Part shown: in pieces, positions 11,291 to 22,952 of the stretch
Position numbering within the stretch: the stretch's first letter is position 1
Layout of the letters: each line of letters begins with the position of its first letter
Assembly: GCF_029227915.1 (NCBI RefSeq)
Contig: NC_079881.1
Coordinates: 25,025,501-25,089,500 of the forward strand
Reading direction: 5' to 3'
DNA length: 64,000 nucleotides
DNA from: Hydractinia symbiolongicarpus
Lineage: Eukaryota > Cnidaria > Hydrozoa > Anthoathecata > Hydractiniidae
Notes under the pieces: generated by a model
What the model was told of the DNA's origin: nothing
Databases searched by the model: none
The model's input: only the letters and a program-made list of their open reading frames with translations
Program-made: the position numbers and the translations under genes

Positions 11291-14200
11291 CGATTTGCCG
11301 TAAATCCCGGGCCTGGCCCGTATAGTCGAATGTATACAAAGAAGGTACCCAGGAAGTAAACTCATTTCCCGAACGATTTTTTAAATTATCTTATCACCAC
11401 TAAGACGCATGAGACTTGTAGTTTTCAAAAATGATTTCATTTTTTATGAGACGCTGAATAAAAGGAGTTTAATTGCCGGCAAACGAAAACCCGCGATTTG
11501 CCGTAAATCCCGGGCTTGACCCGTATAGTCGAATGTATACAAAGAAAGTAAACTGGGAGTAAACTCATTTCCCGAACGATTTTGTAAATTAATTTTTTAC
11601 TACTAAAACGCATGAGACTTCTAGTTTTCAAAAATGATTTCATTTCTGATGAGATTCTGAATAAAAGAAGTTTAATCGCCGGCAAACGAAAACCCGCGAT
11701 TTCCCGTAAATCCCGGGCTTGGCCCGTATAGTCGAATGTATACAAAGAAAGTACCCAGGGAGTAAACTCATTCGTCAAACGATTTTTTAAATTATTTTTT
11801 CACCACTAGAACGCATGAGACTTGTAGTTTTCAAAAATGATTTCTTTTTTTATGAGACGCTGAATAAAAGGAGTTTAATCGCTGGCAAACGAAAACCCGC
11901 GATTTTCCGTAAATCCCAGACTCGGCCCGTATAGTCAAAAGTATACAAAGAAAGTACCCAGGGAGTAAACTCATTTCCCGAACGATTCTTTAAATTATTT
12001 TTCACCACTAAAACGCATGAGACTTCTAGTTTTCAAAAATGATTTCGTTATTGATGAGACGCTGAATAAAGGCAGTTTAATCGCTGGCAAACGAAAACCC
12101 GCAATTTGCCGTAAATCCCGGGCTTGACCCGTATGGTCAAATGTATACAAAGAAAGTAAACTGGGAGTAAACTCATTTCCCGAACGATTTTGTAAATTAA
12201 TTTTTTACTACTAAAACGCATGAGACTTCTAGTTTTCAAAAATGATTTCATTTTTGATGAGACGCTAAATAAAAGGAGTTTAATCTCCGGCAAACGAAAA
12301 CCCGCGATTTCCCGTAAATCCCGGACCCGGCCCGTATAGTCAAAAGTATACAAAGAACGTACGCAGGGAGTAAACTCATTTCCCGAACGATTCTTTAAAT
12401 TATATTTTCACCACTAAAACGCATGAAACTTGCACTTTTCAAAAATGATTTCATTTCTGATGAGATTCTGAATAAAAGAAGTTTAATCGCCGGCAAACGA
12501 AAACCCGCGATTTCCCGTAAATCCCGGGCTTGGCCCGTATAGTCGAATGTATACAAAGAAAGTACCCAGGGAGTAAACTCATTCGTCAAACGATTTTTTA
12601 AATTATTTTTTCACCACTAGAACGCATGAGACTTGTAGTTTTCAAAAATGATTTCTTTTTTTATGAGACGCTGAATAAAAGGAGTTTAATCGCTGGCAAA
12701 CGAAAACCCGCGATTTTCCGTAAATCCCAGACTCGGCCCGTATAGTCAAAAGTATACAAAGAAAGTACCCAGGGAGTAAACTCATTTCCCGAACGATTCT
12801 TTAAATTATTTTTCACCACTAAAACGCATGAGACTTGTAGTTTTCAAAAATGATTTCGTTATTGATGAGACGCTGAATAAAGGGAGTTTAATCGCTGGCA
12901 AACGAAAACCCGCGATTTGCCGTAAATCCCGGGCTTGACCCGTATGGTCAAATGTATACAAAGAAAGTAAACTGGGAGTAAACTCATTTCCCGAACGATT
13001 TTTTAAATTATTTTTTCACCACTAAGACGCATGAGACTTGTAGTTTTCAAAAATGATTTCATTTTTTATGAGATGCTGAATAAAAGGAGTTTAATCGCGG
13101 GCAAACGAAAACCCGCGATTTTCCGTAAATCCCAGACTCGGCCCGTATAGTCAAAAGTATAGAAAGAAAGTACCCAGGAAGTAAACTCATTTCCCGAACG
13201 ATTCTTTAAACTATTTTTCACCACTAAAACGCATGAGACTTGTAGTTTTCAAAAATGATTTCGTTATTGATGAGACGCTGAATAAAAGGAGTTTAATCGC
13301 CGGCAAACGAAAACCCGCAATTTCCCGTAAATCCCTGGCTTGGCCGTATAGTCGAATGTATACAAAGAAAATACCCAGGGAGTACACTCATTACCCGAAC
13401 GATTTTTTAAATTATTTCTTCACCACTAAAACGCATGAGACTTGTACTTTTTAAAAATGATTTCATTTTTTATGAGACGCTGAATAAAAGTAGTTTAATC
13501 GCCAGCAAACGAAAACCCGCGATTTGTCGTAAATCCCGGGCCTGGCCGTATAGTCGAATGTATACAAAGAAAATACCCAGGGAGTACACTCATTACCCGA
13601 ACGATTTTTTAAATTATTTCTTCACCACTAAAACGCATGAGACTTGTTGTTTTCAAAAATGATTTTATTTTTGATGAGACGCTGAATAAAAGGAGTTTAA
13701 TCGCCAGCAAACGAAAACCCGCGATTTGCCGTAAATCCCGGGCTTGACCCGTATAGTCGAATGTATACAAAGAAAGTAAACTGGGAGTAAACTCATTTCC
13801 CGAACGATTTTGTAAATTAATTTTTTACTACTAAAACGCATGAGACTTCTAGTTTTCAAAAATGATTTCATTTTTGATGAGACGCTGAATAAAAAGAGTT
13901 TAATCTCCGGCAAACGAAAACCCGCGATTTCCCGTAAATCCCGGACCCGGCCCGTATAGTCAAAAGTATACAAAGAACGTACGCAGGGAGTAAACTCATT
14001 TCCCGAACGATTCTTTAAATTATATTTTCACCACTAAAACGCATGAGACTTGTACTTTTCAAAAATGATTTCATTTCTGATGAGATTCTGAATAAAAGAA
14101 GTTTAATCGCCGGCAAACGAAAACCCGCGATTTCCCGTAAATCCCGGGCTTGGCCCGTATAGTCGAATGTATACAAAGAAAGTACCCAGGGAGTAAACTC

Positions 14201-14480
14201 ATTCGTCAAACGATTTTTTAAATTATTTTTTCACCACTAGAACGCATGAGACTTGTAGTTTTCAAAAATGATTTCTTTTTTTATGAGACGCTGAATAAAA
14301 GGAGTTTAATCGCTGGCAAACGAAAACCCGCGATTTTCCGTAAATCCCAGACTCGGCCCGTATAGTCAAAAGTATACAAAGAAAGTACCCAGGGAGTAAA
14401 CTCATTTCCCGAACGATTCTTTAAATTATTTTTTTCACCACTAAGACGCATGAGACTTGTAGTTTTCAAAAATGATTTCA
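11290..14480 (+). repeat. 4- and 8-monomer periodic stretch
   Basis: The rare TTTCTGATGAGATTCTG monomer occurs at about 11641, 12451 and 14071. The shifts are 810 bp (4 monomers) and 1620 bp (8 monomers). The linked TCATTCGTCAAACG and CACCACTAGAACGC boundaries follow at 11770, 12580 and 14200. The TTTTGTAAATTAATTTTTTAC form near 11.58, 12.19 and 13.81 kb fits the same 8-mer in the last two copies. Confidence 0.85.
13231..13432 (+). repeat. Representative type C monomer (CCCTGGCTTGGCCG / GAAAATACCC / GTACACTCATTACC)
   Basis: This subtype carries several linked changes. CCCTGG replaces CCCGGA or CCCGGG, and one C is missing from the GGCCCG tract, giving GGCCG. AAAGAAAATACCC replaces AAAGAAAGTACCC, and GAGTACACTCATTACCCG replaces GAGTAAACTCATTTCCCG. 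It usually begins with the ATTTCGTTATTGATGAG variant that breaks the dyad. The same block recurs near 15.7, 17.5, 18.7, 21.0, 33.1, 34.3, 35.7, 36.5, 38.6, 40.2, 45.7, 49.3, 52.5, 55.8, 59.8, 60.8, 62.3 and 63.7 kb. It loses the fourth CCC tract of the C-rich block. Confidence 0.85.
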
Positions 14481-14907
14481 TTTTTATGAGACGCTGAATA
14501 AAAGGAGTTTAATCGCCGGCAAACAAAAACCCGCGATTTCCCGTAAATCCCGGACTCGGCCCGTATAGTCAAATGTATACAAAGAAAGTACCCAGGGAGT
14601 AAACTCATTTCCCGAACGATTCCTTAAATTATTTTTCACCACTAAAACGCATGAGACTTGTAGTTTTCAAAAATGATTTCTTTTTTTATGAGACGCTGAA
14701 TAAAAGGAGTTTAATCGCTGGCAAACAAAAACCCGCGATTTTCCGTAAATCCCAGACTCGGCCCGTATAGTCAAAAGTATACAAAGAAAGTACCCAGGGA
14801 GTAAACTCATTTCCCGAACGATTCTTTAAATTATTTTTTTCACCACTAAGACGCATGAGACTTGTAGTTTTCAAAAATGATTTCATTTTTATGAGACGCT
14901 GAATAAA
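14281..14907 (+). repeat. 2-monomer tandem duplication (405 bp)
   Basis: Segments starting at about 14281 and 14686 match at a shift of 405 bp. Both contain TTTTTTTATGAGACG, then CCCAGACTCGG, then a B-like boundary. It is the shortest multimeric period in the first half of the window. Confidence 0.8.
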
Positions 14908-17900
14908 AGGAGTTTAATCGCCGGCAAACAAAAACCCGCGATTTCCCGTAAATCCCGGACTCGGCCCGTATAGTCAAAAGTATACAAAGAAAGTACCCAG
15001 GGAGTAAACTCATTTCCCGAACGATTCCTTAAATTATTTTTCACCACTAAAACGCATGAGACTTGTAGTTTTCAAAAATGATTTCATTTTTATGAGACGC
15101 TGAATAAAAGGAGTTTAATCGCCGGCAAACAAAAACCCGCAATTTCCCGTAAATCCCGGACTCGGCCCGTATACTCAAAAGTATACAAAGAATGTACCCA
15201 GGGAGTAAACTCATTTCCCGAACGATTCTTTAAATTATTTTTCACCACTAAAACGCATGAGACTTGTAGTTTTCAAAAATGATTTCGTTATTGATGAGAC
15301 GCTGAATAAAAGGAGTTTAATCGCTGGCGAACGTAAACCCGCGATTTGCCGTAAATCCCGGGCTTGACCCGTATAGTCAAATGTATACAAAGAAAGTAAA
15401 CTGGGAGTAAACTCATTTCCCGAACGATTATTTAAATTATTTTTTCACCACTAAGACGCATGAGACTTGTAGTTTTCAAAAATGATTTCATTTTTTATAA
15501 GATGCTGAATAAAAGGAGTTTAATCGCGGGCAAACGAAAACCCGCCATTTTCCGTAAATCCCAGACTCGGCCCGTATAGTCAAAAGTATAGAAAGAAAGT
15601 ACCCAGGCAGTAAACTCATTTCCCGAACGATTCTTTAAATTATTTTTCACCACTAAAACGCATGAGACTTGTAGTTTTCAAAAATGATTTCGTTATTGAT
15701 GAGACGCTGAATAAAAGAAGTTTAATCGCCGGCAAACGAAAACCCGCGATTTCCCGTAAATCCCTGGCTTGGCCGTATAATCGAATGTATACAAAGAAAA
15801 TACCCAGGGAGTACACTCATTACCCGAACGATTTTTTAAATTATTTCTTCACCACTAAAACGCATGAGACTTGTAGTTTTTAAAAATGATTTCATTTTTT
15901 ATGAGACGCTGAATAAAAGGAGTTTAATCGCCGGCAAACGAAAACCCGCCATTTCCCGTAAATCCCGGACTCGGCCCGTATAGTCAAAAGTATACAAAGA
16001 AAGTACCCAGGGAGTAAACTCATTTCCCGAACGATTCTTTAAATTAGGTTTCACCACTAAAACGCATGAGACTTGTTGTTTTCAAAAATGATTTTATTTT
16101 TGATGAGACGCTGAATAAAAGGAGTTTAATCTCCGGCAAATAAAAACCCGCGATTTCCCGTAAATCCCGGGTTTGGCCCGTATAGTCGAATGTATACAAA
16201 GAAGGTACCCAGGGAGTAAACTCATTTCCCGAACGATTTTTTAAATTATTTTTTTCACCACTAAGACGCATGAGACTTGTAGTTTTCAAAAATGATTTTA
16301 TTTTTAATGAGACGCTGAATAAAAGGAGTTTAATCTCCGGCAAATGAAAACCCGCGATTTCCCGTAAATCCCGGGCTTGGCCCGTATAGTCGAATGTATA
16401 CAAAGAAGGTACCCAGGGAGTAAACTCATTTCCCGAACGATTTTTTAAATTATTTTTTTCACCACTAAGACGCATGAGACTTGTAGTTTTCAAAAATGAT
16501 TTCATTTTTATGAGACGCTGAAAAAAAGGAGTTTAATCGCCGGAAACGAAAACCCGCGATTTCCCGTAAATCCCGGACTCGGCCCGTATAGTAAAAAGTA
16601 TACAAAGAAAGTAAACTGGGAGTAAACCCATTTCCCGAACGATTTTTTAAATTAATTTTTTACCACTAAAACGCATAAGACTTGTAATTTTCAAAAACGA
16701 TTTCATTTTTGATGAGACGCTGAACAAAAGGAGTTTAATCGCCGGCAAACAAAAACCCGCGATTTCCCGTAAATCCCGGACTCGGCCCGTATAGTCAAAA
16801 GTATACAAAGAAAGTACCCAGGGAGTAAACTCATTTCCCGAACGATTCCTTAAATTATTTTTCACCACTAAAACGCATGAGACTTGTAGTTTTCAAAAAT
16901 GATTTCATTTTTATGAGACGCTGAATAAAAGGAGTTTAATCGCCGGCAAACAAAAACCCGCAATTTCCCGTAAATCCCGGACTCGGCCCGTATACTCAAA
17001 AGTATACAAAGAATGTACCCAGGGAGTAAACTCATTTCCCGAACGATTCTTTAAATTATTTTTCACCACTAAAACGCATGAGACTTGTAGTTTTCAAAAA
17101 TGATTTCGTTATTGATGAGACGCTGAATAAAAGGAGTTTAATCGCTGGCGAACGTAAACCCGCGATTTGCCGTAAATCCCGGGCTTGACCCGTATAGTCA
17201 AATGTATACAAAGAAAGTAAACTGGGAGTAAACTCATTTCCCGAACGATTATTTAAATTATTTTTTCACCACTAAGACGCATGAGACTTGTAGTTTTCAA
17301 AAATGATTTCATTTTTTATAAGATGCTGAATAAAAGGAGTTTAATCGCGGGCAAACGAAAACCCGCCATTTTCCGTAAATCCCAGACTCGGCCCGTATAG
17401 TCAAAAGTATAGAAAGAAAGTACCCAGGCAGTAAACTCATTTCCCGAACGATTCTTTAAATTATTTTTCACCACTAAAACGCATGAGACTTGTAGTTTTC
17501 AAAAATGATTTCGTTATTGATGAGACGCTGAATAAAAGAAGTTTAATCGCCGGCAAACGAAAACCCGCGATTTCCCGTAAATCCCTGGCTTGGCCGTATA
17601 ATCGAATGTATACAAAGAAAATACCCAGGGAGTACACTCATTACCCGAACGATTTTTTAAATTATTTCTTCACCACTAAAACGCATGAGACTTGTAGTTT
17701 TTAAAAATGATTTCATTTTTTATGAGACGCTGAATAAAAGGAGTTTAATCGCCGGCAAACGAAAACCCGCCATTTCCCGTAAATCCCGGACTCGGCCCGT
17801 ATAGTCAAAAGTATACAAAGAAAGTACCCAGGGAGTAAACTCATTTCCCGAACGATTCTTTAAATTAGGTTTCACCACTAAAACGCATGAGACTTGTTGT

Positions 17901-18549
17901 TTTCAAAAATGATTTTATTTTTGATGAGACGCTGAATAAAAGGAGTTTAATCTCCGGCAAATAAAAACCCGCGATTTCCCGTAAATCCCGGGTTTGGCCC
18001 GTATAGTCGAATGTATACAAAGAAGGTACCCAGGGAGTAAACTCATTTCCCGAACGATTTTTTAAATTATTTTTTTCACCACTAAGACGCATGAGACTTG
18101 TAGTTTTCAAAAATGATTTTATTTTTAATGAGACGCTGAATAAAAGGAGTTTAATCTCCGGCAAATGAAAACCCGCGATTTCCCGTAAATCCCGGGCTTG
18201 GCCCGTATAGTCGAATGTATACAAAGAAGGTACCCAGGGAGTAAACTCATTTCCCGAACGATTTTTTAAATTATTTTTTTCACCACTAAGACGCATGAGA
18301 CTTGTAGTTTTCAAAAATGATTTCATTTTTATGAGACGCTGAAAAAAAGGAGTTTAATCGCCGGAAACGAAAACCCGCGATTTCCCGTAAATCCCGGACT
18401 CGGCCCGTATAGTAAAAAGTATACAAAGAAAGTAAACTGGGAGTAAACCCATTTCCCGAACGATTTTTTAAATTAATTTTTTACCACTAAAACGCATAAG
18501 ACTTGTAATTTTCAAAAACGATTTCATTTTTGATGAGACGCTGAACAAA
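14908..18549 (+). repeat. 9-monomer HOR (1821 bp), two near-identical copies
   Basis: Copies lie at about 14908-16728 and 16729-18549. Every rare variant I checked is shared at a shift of exactly 1821 bp: TCGCTGGCGAACGTAAACC, ACCCGCCATTTTCCG, TATAAGATGCTG, CCCAGGCAGTAAAC, AAATTAGGTTTCACC, CGCCGGAAACG and TATAGTAAAAAGTATAC. I found essentially no differences inside the unit, so this is among the youngest duplications here. A duplicated assembly tile would look the same. Confidence 0.9.
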
Positions 18550-21500
18550 AGGAGTTTAATCGCCGGCAAACAAAAACCCGCAATTTCCCGTAAATCCCGG
18601 ACTCGGCCCGTATAGTCAAAAGTATACAAAGAAAGTACCCAGGGAGTAAACTTATTTCCCGAACGATTCTTTAAATTATTTTTCACCACTAAAACGCATG
18701 AGACTTGTAGTTTTCAAAAATGTTTTCGTTATTGATGAGACGCTGAATAAAATGAGTTTAATCGCTGGCAAACGAAAACCCGCGATTTCCCGTAAATCCC
18801 TGGCTTGGCCGTATAGTCGAATGTATACAAAGAAAATACCCAGGGAGTACACTCATTACCCGAACGATTTTTTAAATTATTTCTTCACCACTAAAACGCA
18901 TGAGACTTGTAGTTTTCAAAAATGATTTCATTTTTAATGAGACGCTGAATAAAAGGAGTTTAATCGCCGGCAAACGAAAACCCGCGATTTGCCGTAAATC
19001 CCGGGCTTGACCCGTATAGTCGAATGTATGCAAAGAAAGTAAACTGGGAGTAAACTCATTTCCCGAACGATTTTTTAAATTAATTTTTTTACCACTAAAA
19101 CGCATAAGACTTGTAGTTTTCAAAAACGATTTCATTTTTGATGAGACGCTAAATAAAAGAAGTTTAATCTCCGGCAAACGAAAACCCGCGATTTCCCATA
19201 AATCCCGGACCCGGCCCGTATAGTCAAAAGTATACAAAAAACCTACGCAGGGAGAAAACTCATTTCCCGAACGATTCTTTAAATTATATTTTCACCACTG
19301 AAACGCATGAGACTTGTACTTTTAAAAAATGATTTCATTTTTTATGAGACGCTGAATAAAAGTAGTTTAATCGCCGGCAAACGAAAACCCGCGATTTCCC
19401 GTAAATCCCGGACTCGGCCTGTAGAGTCCAATGTATACAAAGAAAATACCCAGGGAGTACACTCATTACCCGAACGATTTTTTAAATTATTTATTCACCA
19501 CTAAAACGCATGAGACTTGTAGTTTTTAAAAATGATTTCATTTTTGATGAGACGCTGAATAAAAGGAGTTTAATCGCCGGCAAACAAAAACCCGCGATTT
19601 GCCGTAAATCCCGGGCTTGACCCGTATAGTCGAATGTATACAAAGAAAGTAAACTTGGAGTAAACTCATTTCCCGAACGATTTTTTAAATTATTTTTTCA
19701 CCACTAAAACGCATGAGACTTGTAGTTTTCAAAAATGATTTCGTTTTTGATGAGACGCCGAATAAAAGGAGTTTAATCTCCGGCAAACGAAAACCCGCGA
19801 TTTCCCGTAAATCCCGGACCCGGCCCGTATAGTCAAAAGTATACAAAAAACGCACGCAGGGAGTAAACTCATTTCCCGAACGATTCTTTAAATTATATTT
19901 TCACCACTAAAACGCATGAGACTTGTATTTTAAAAAATGATTTCATTTTTTATGAGACGCTGAATAAAAGTAGTTTAATCGCCGGCAAACGAAAACCCGC
20001 GATTTCCCGTAAATCCCGGACTCGGCCTGCATAGTCAAAAGTATACAAAGAAAGTACCCAGGGAGTAAACTCATTTCCCGAACGATTCTTTAAATTATTT
20101 TTCACCACTAAAACGCATGAGACTTGTAGTTTTCAAAAATGATTTCGTTATTGATGAGACGCTGAATAAAAGGAGTTTAATCTCCGGCAAATGAAAATCC
20201 GCGATTTCCCGTAAATCCCGGGCTTGGCCCGTATAGACGAATGTATACAAAGAAGGTACCCAGGGAGTAAACTCATTTCCCGAACGATTTTTTAGATTAT
20301 TTTTTTCACCATTAAGACGCATGAGACTTGTAGTTTTCAAAAATGATTTTATTTTTGATGAGACGCTGAATAAAAGGAGTTTAATCTCCGGCAAATGAAA
20401 ACCCGCGATTTCCCGTAAATCCCGGGCTTGGCCCGTATAGTCGAATGTATACAAAGAAAGTAAACTTGGAGTAAACTCATTTCCCGAACGATTTTTTAAA
20501 TTATTTTTTCACCACTAAAACGCATGAGACTTGTAGTTTTCAAAAATGATTTCGTTTTTGATGAGACGCCGAATAAAAGGAGTTTAATCTCCGGCAAACG
20601 AAAACCCGCGATTTCCCGTAAATCCCGGACCCGGCCCGTATAGTTAAAAGTATACAAAAAACGCACGCAGGGAGTAAACTCATTTCCCGAACGATTCTTT
20701 TAATTATATTTTCACCACTAAAACGCATGAGACTTGTATTTTAAAAAATGATTTCATTTTTTATGAGACGCTGAATAAAAGTAGTTTAATCGCCGGCAAA
20801 CGAAAACCCGCGATTTCCCGTAAATCCCGGACTCGGCCTGCATAGTCAAAAGTATACAAAGAAAGTACCCAGGGAGTAAACTCATTTCCCGAACGATTCT
20901 TTAAATTATTTTTCACCACTAAAACGCATGAGACTTGTAGTTTTCAAAAATGATTTCGTTATTGATGAGACGCTGAATAAAAGGAGTTTAATCGCCGGCA
21001 AACGAAAACCCGCGATTTCCCGTAAATCCCTGCCTTGGCCGTATAGTCGAATGTATACAAAGAAAATACCCAGGGAGTACACTCATTACCCGAACGATTT
21101 TTTAAATTATTTCTTCACCACTAAAGCGCATGAGACTTGTAGTTTTTAAAAATGATTTCATTTTTGATGAGACGCTGAATAAAAGGAGTTTAATCGCCGG
21201 CAAACGAAAACCCGCGATTTGCCGTAAATCCCGGGCTTGACCCGTATAGTCGAATGTATACAAAGAAAGTAAATTTGGAGTAAACTCATTTCCCGAACGA
21301 TTTTTTAAATTATTTTTTCACCACTAAAACGCATAAGACTTGTAGTTTTCAAAAATGATTTCATTTTTGATGAGACGCTGAATAAAAGGAGTTTAATCGC
21401 CGGCAAACGAAAACCCGCAATTTGCCTTAAATCCCGTGCTTGACCCGTATAGTCAAATGTATACAAAGAAAGTAAACTGGGAGTAAACTTATTTCCCGAA

Positions 21501-22952
21501 CAATTTTTTAAATTAATTTTTTACCACTAAAACGCATAAGACTTGTAGTTTTCAAAAACGATTTCATTTTTGATGAGACGCTGAATAAAAGGAGTTTAAA
21601 CTCCGGCAAACGAAAACCCGCGATTTCCCGTAAATCCCGGACCCGGCCCGTATAGTCAAAAGTATACAAAAAACGTACGCAGGGAGTAAACTCATTTCCC
21701 TAACGATTCTTTAAATTATTTTTCACCACTAAAACGCATGAGACTTGTAGTTTTCAAAAATGATTTCATTTTTGATGAGACGCTGGATAAAAGGAGTTTA
21801 ATCGCCGGCAAACGAAAACCCGCGATTTCCCGTAAATCCCGGGCTTGGCCCGTATAGTCGAATGTATATAAAGAAAGTACCCAGGAAGTAAACTCATTTC
21901 CCAAACGATTTTTTAAATTATTTTTTCACCACTAAGACGCATGAGACTTGTAGTTTTCAAAAATGATTTCATTTTTGATGAGACGCTGAATAAAAGGAGT
22001 TTAATCGCCGGCAAACGAAAACCCGCGATTTCCCGTATATCCTGGAATCGGCCCGTATAGTCGAATGTATACAAAGAAAGTACCGAGGGAGTAAACTCAT
22101 TTCCCGAACGATTTTTTAAATTATTTTTTCACCACTTAAACGCATGAGACTTGTAGTTTTTAAAAATGATTTTATTTTTGATGAGACGCTGAATAAAAGG
22201 AGTTTAATCTCCGGCAAACAAAAACCCGCGATTTCCCGTAAATCCCGGGCTTGGCCCGTATAGTCGAATGTATACAAAGAAAGTACCCAGGGAGTAAACT
22301 CATTTCCCAAACGATTTTTTAAATTATTTTTTCACCACTAAGACGCATGAGACTTGTAGTTTTCAAAAATGATTTCATTTTTTATGAGACGCTGAATAAA
22401 AGGAGTTTAATCGCCGGCAAACGAAAACCTGCGATTTCCCGTAAATCCCGGACTCGGCCCGTATAGTCAAAAGTATACAAAAAACGCACGTAGGGAGTAA
22501 ACTCATTTCCCGAACGATTCTTTAAATTATATTTTCACCACTAAAACGCATGAGACTTTTAGTTTTCAAAAATGATTTCGTTTTTGATGAGACGCTGAAT
22601 AAAAGAAGTTTAATCGCCGGCAAACGAAAACCCGTGATTTCCCGTAAATCCCGTGGCTTGGCCGTATAGTCAAAAGTATACAAAGAAAGTACCCAGGGAG
22701 AACACTCATTTCCCGAACGATTTTTTAAATTATTTCTTCACCACTAAAACGCATGAGACTTGTAGTTTTCAAAAATGATTTCATTTTTGATGAGACGCTG
22801 AATAAAAGGAGTTTAATCGCCGGCAAACGAAAACCTGCGATTGCAAGTAAATCCCGGACTTGGCCCGTATAGTCAAAAGTATACAAAGAAAGTACCCAGG
22901 GAGTAAACTCATTTCCCGAACGATTCTTTAAATTATTTTTCACCACTAAAAC
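18550..22952 (+). repeat. Mosaic stretch with a partial 4-mer repeat
   Basis: Monomers of types A, B, C, E and F are mixed. The clearest internal repeat is 19640-20180 matching 20450-20990 (shift 810 bp), marked by GAGACGCCGAATAAAAGG and GACTTGTATTTTAAAAAATG. One copy carries TAGTCAAAAG where the other has TAGTTAAAAG. No longer period is evident by eye. Confidence 0.75.
22769..22790. other. 22-bp dyad in each consensus monomer (example)
   Basis: Arms TCAAAAATGA (22769-22778) and TCATTTTTGA (22781-22790) are perfect reverse complements around a TT spacer. The same dyad sits at offset ~19-40 of every monomer that keeps TTTCATTTTTGATGAG. Variants CGTTATTGATG, GGTTTTTGATG and ATTTTTATGAG weaken it. 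It could extrude as a cruciform or be bound by a dimeric protein. That is inference. Confidence 0.9.

Noticed and set aside
16044-16505. 153-codon minus-strand open frame (also at 17865-18326), and many 60-121 codon frames on both strands
   Set aside because: They translate the satellite itself, begin and end at the same monomer positions in copy after copy, and lengthen only where 204-bp monomers adjoin. No domain, signal peptide or conserved start context is evident. I treat none as a gene.
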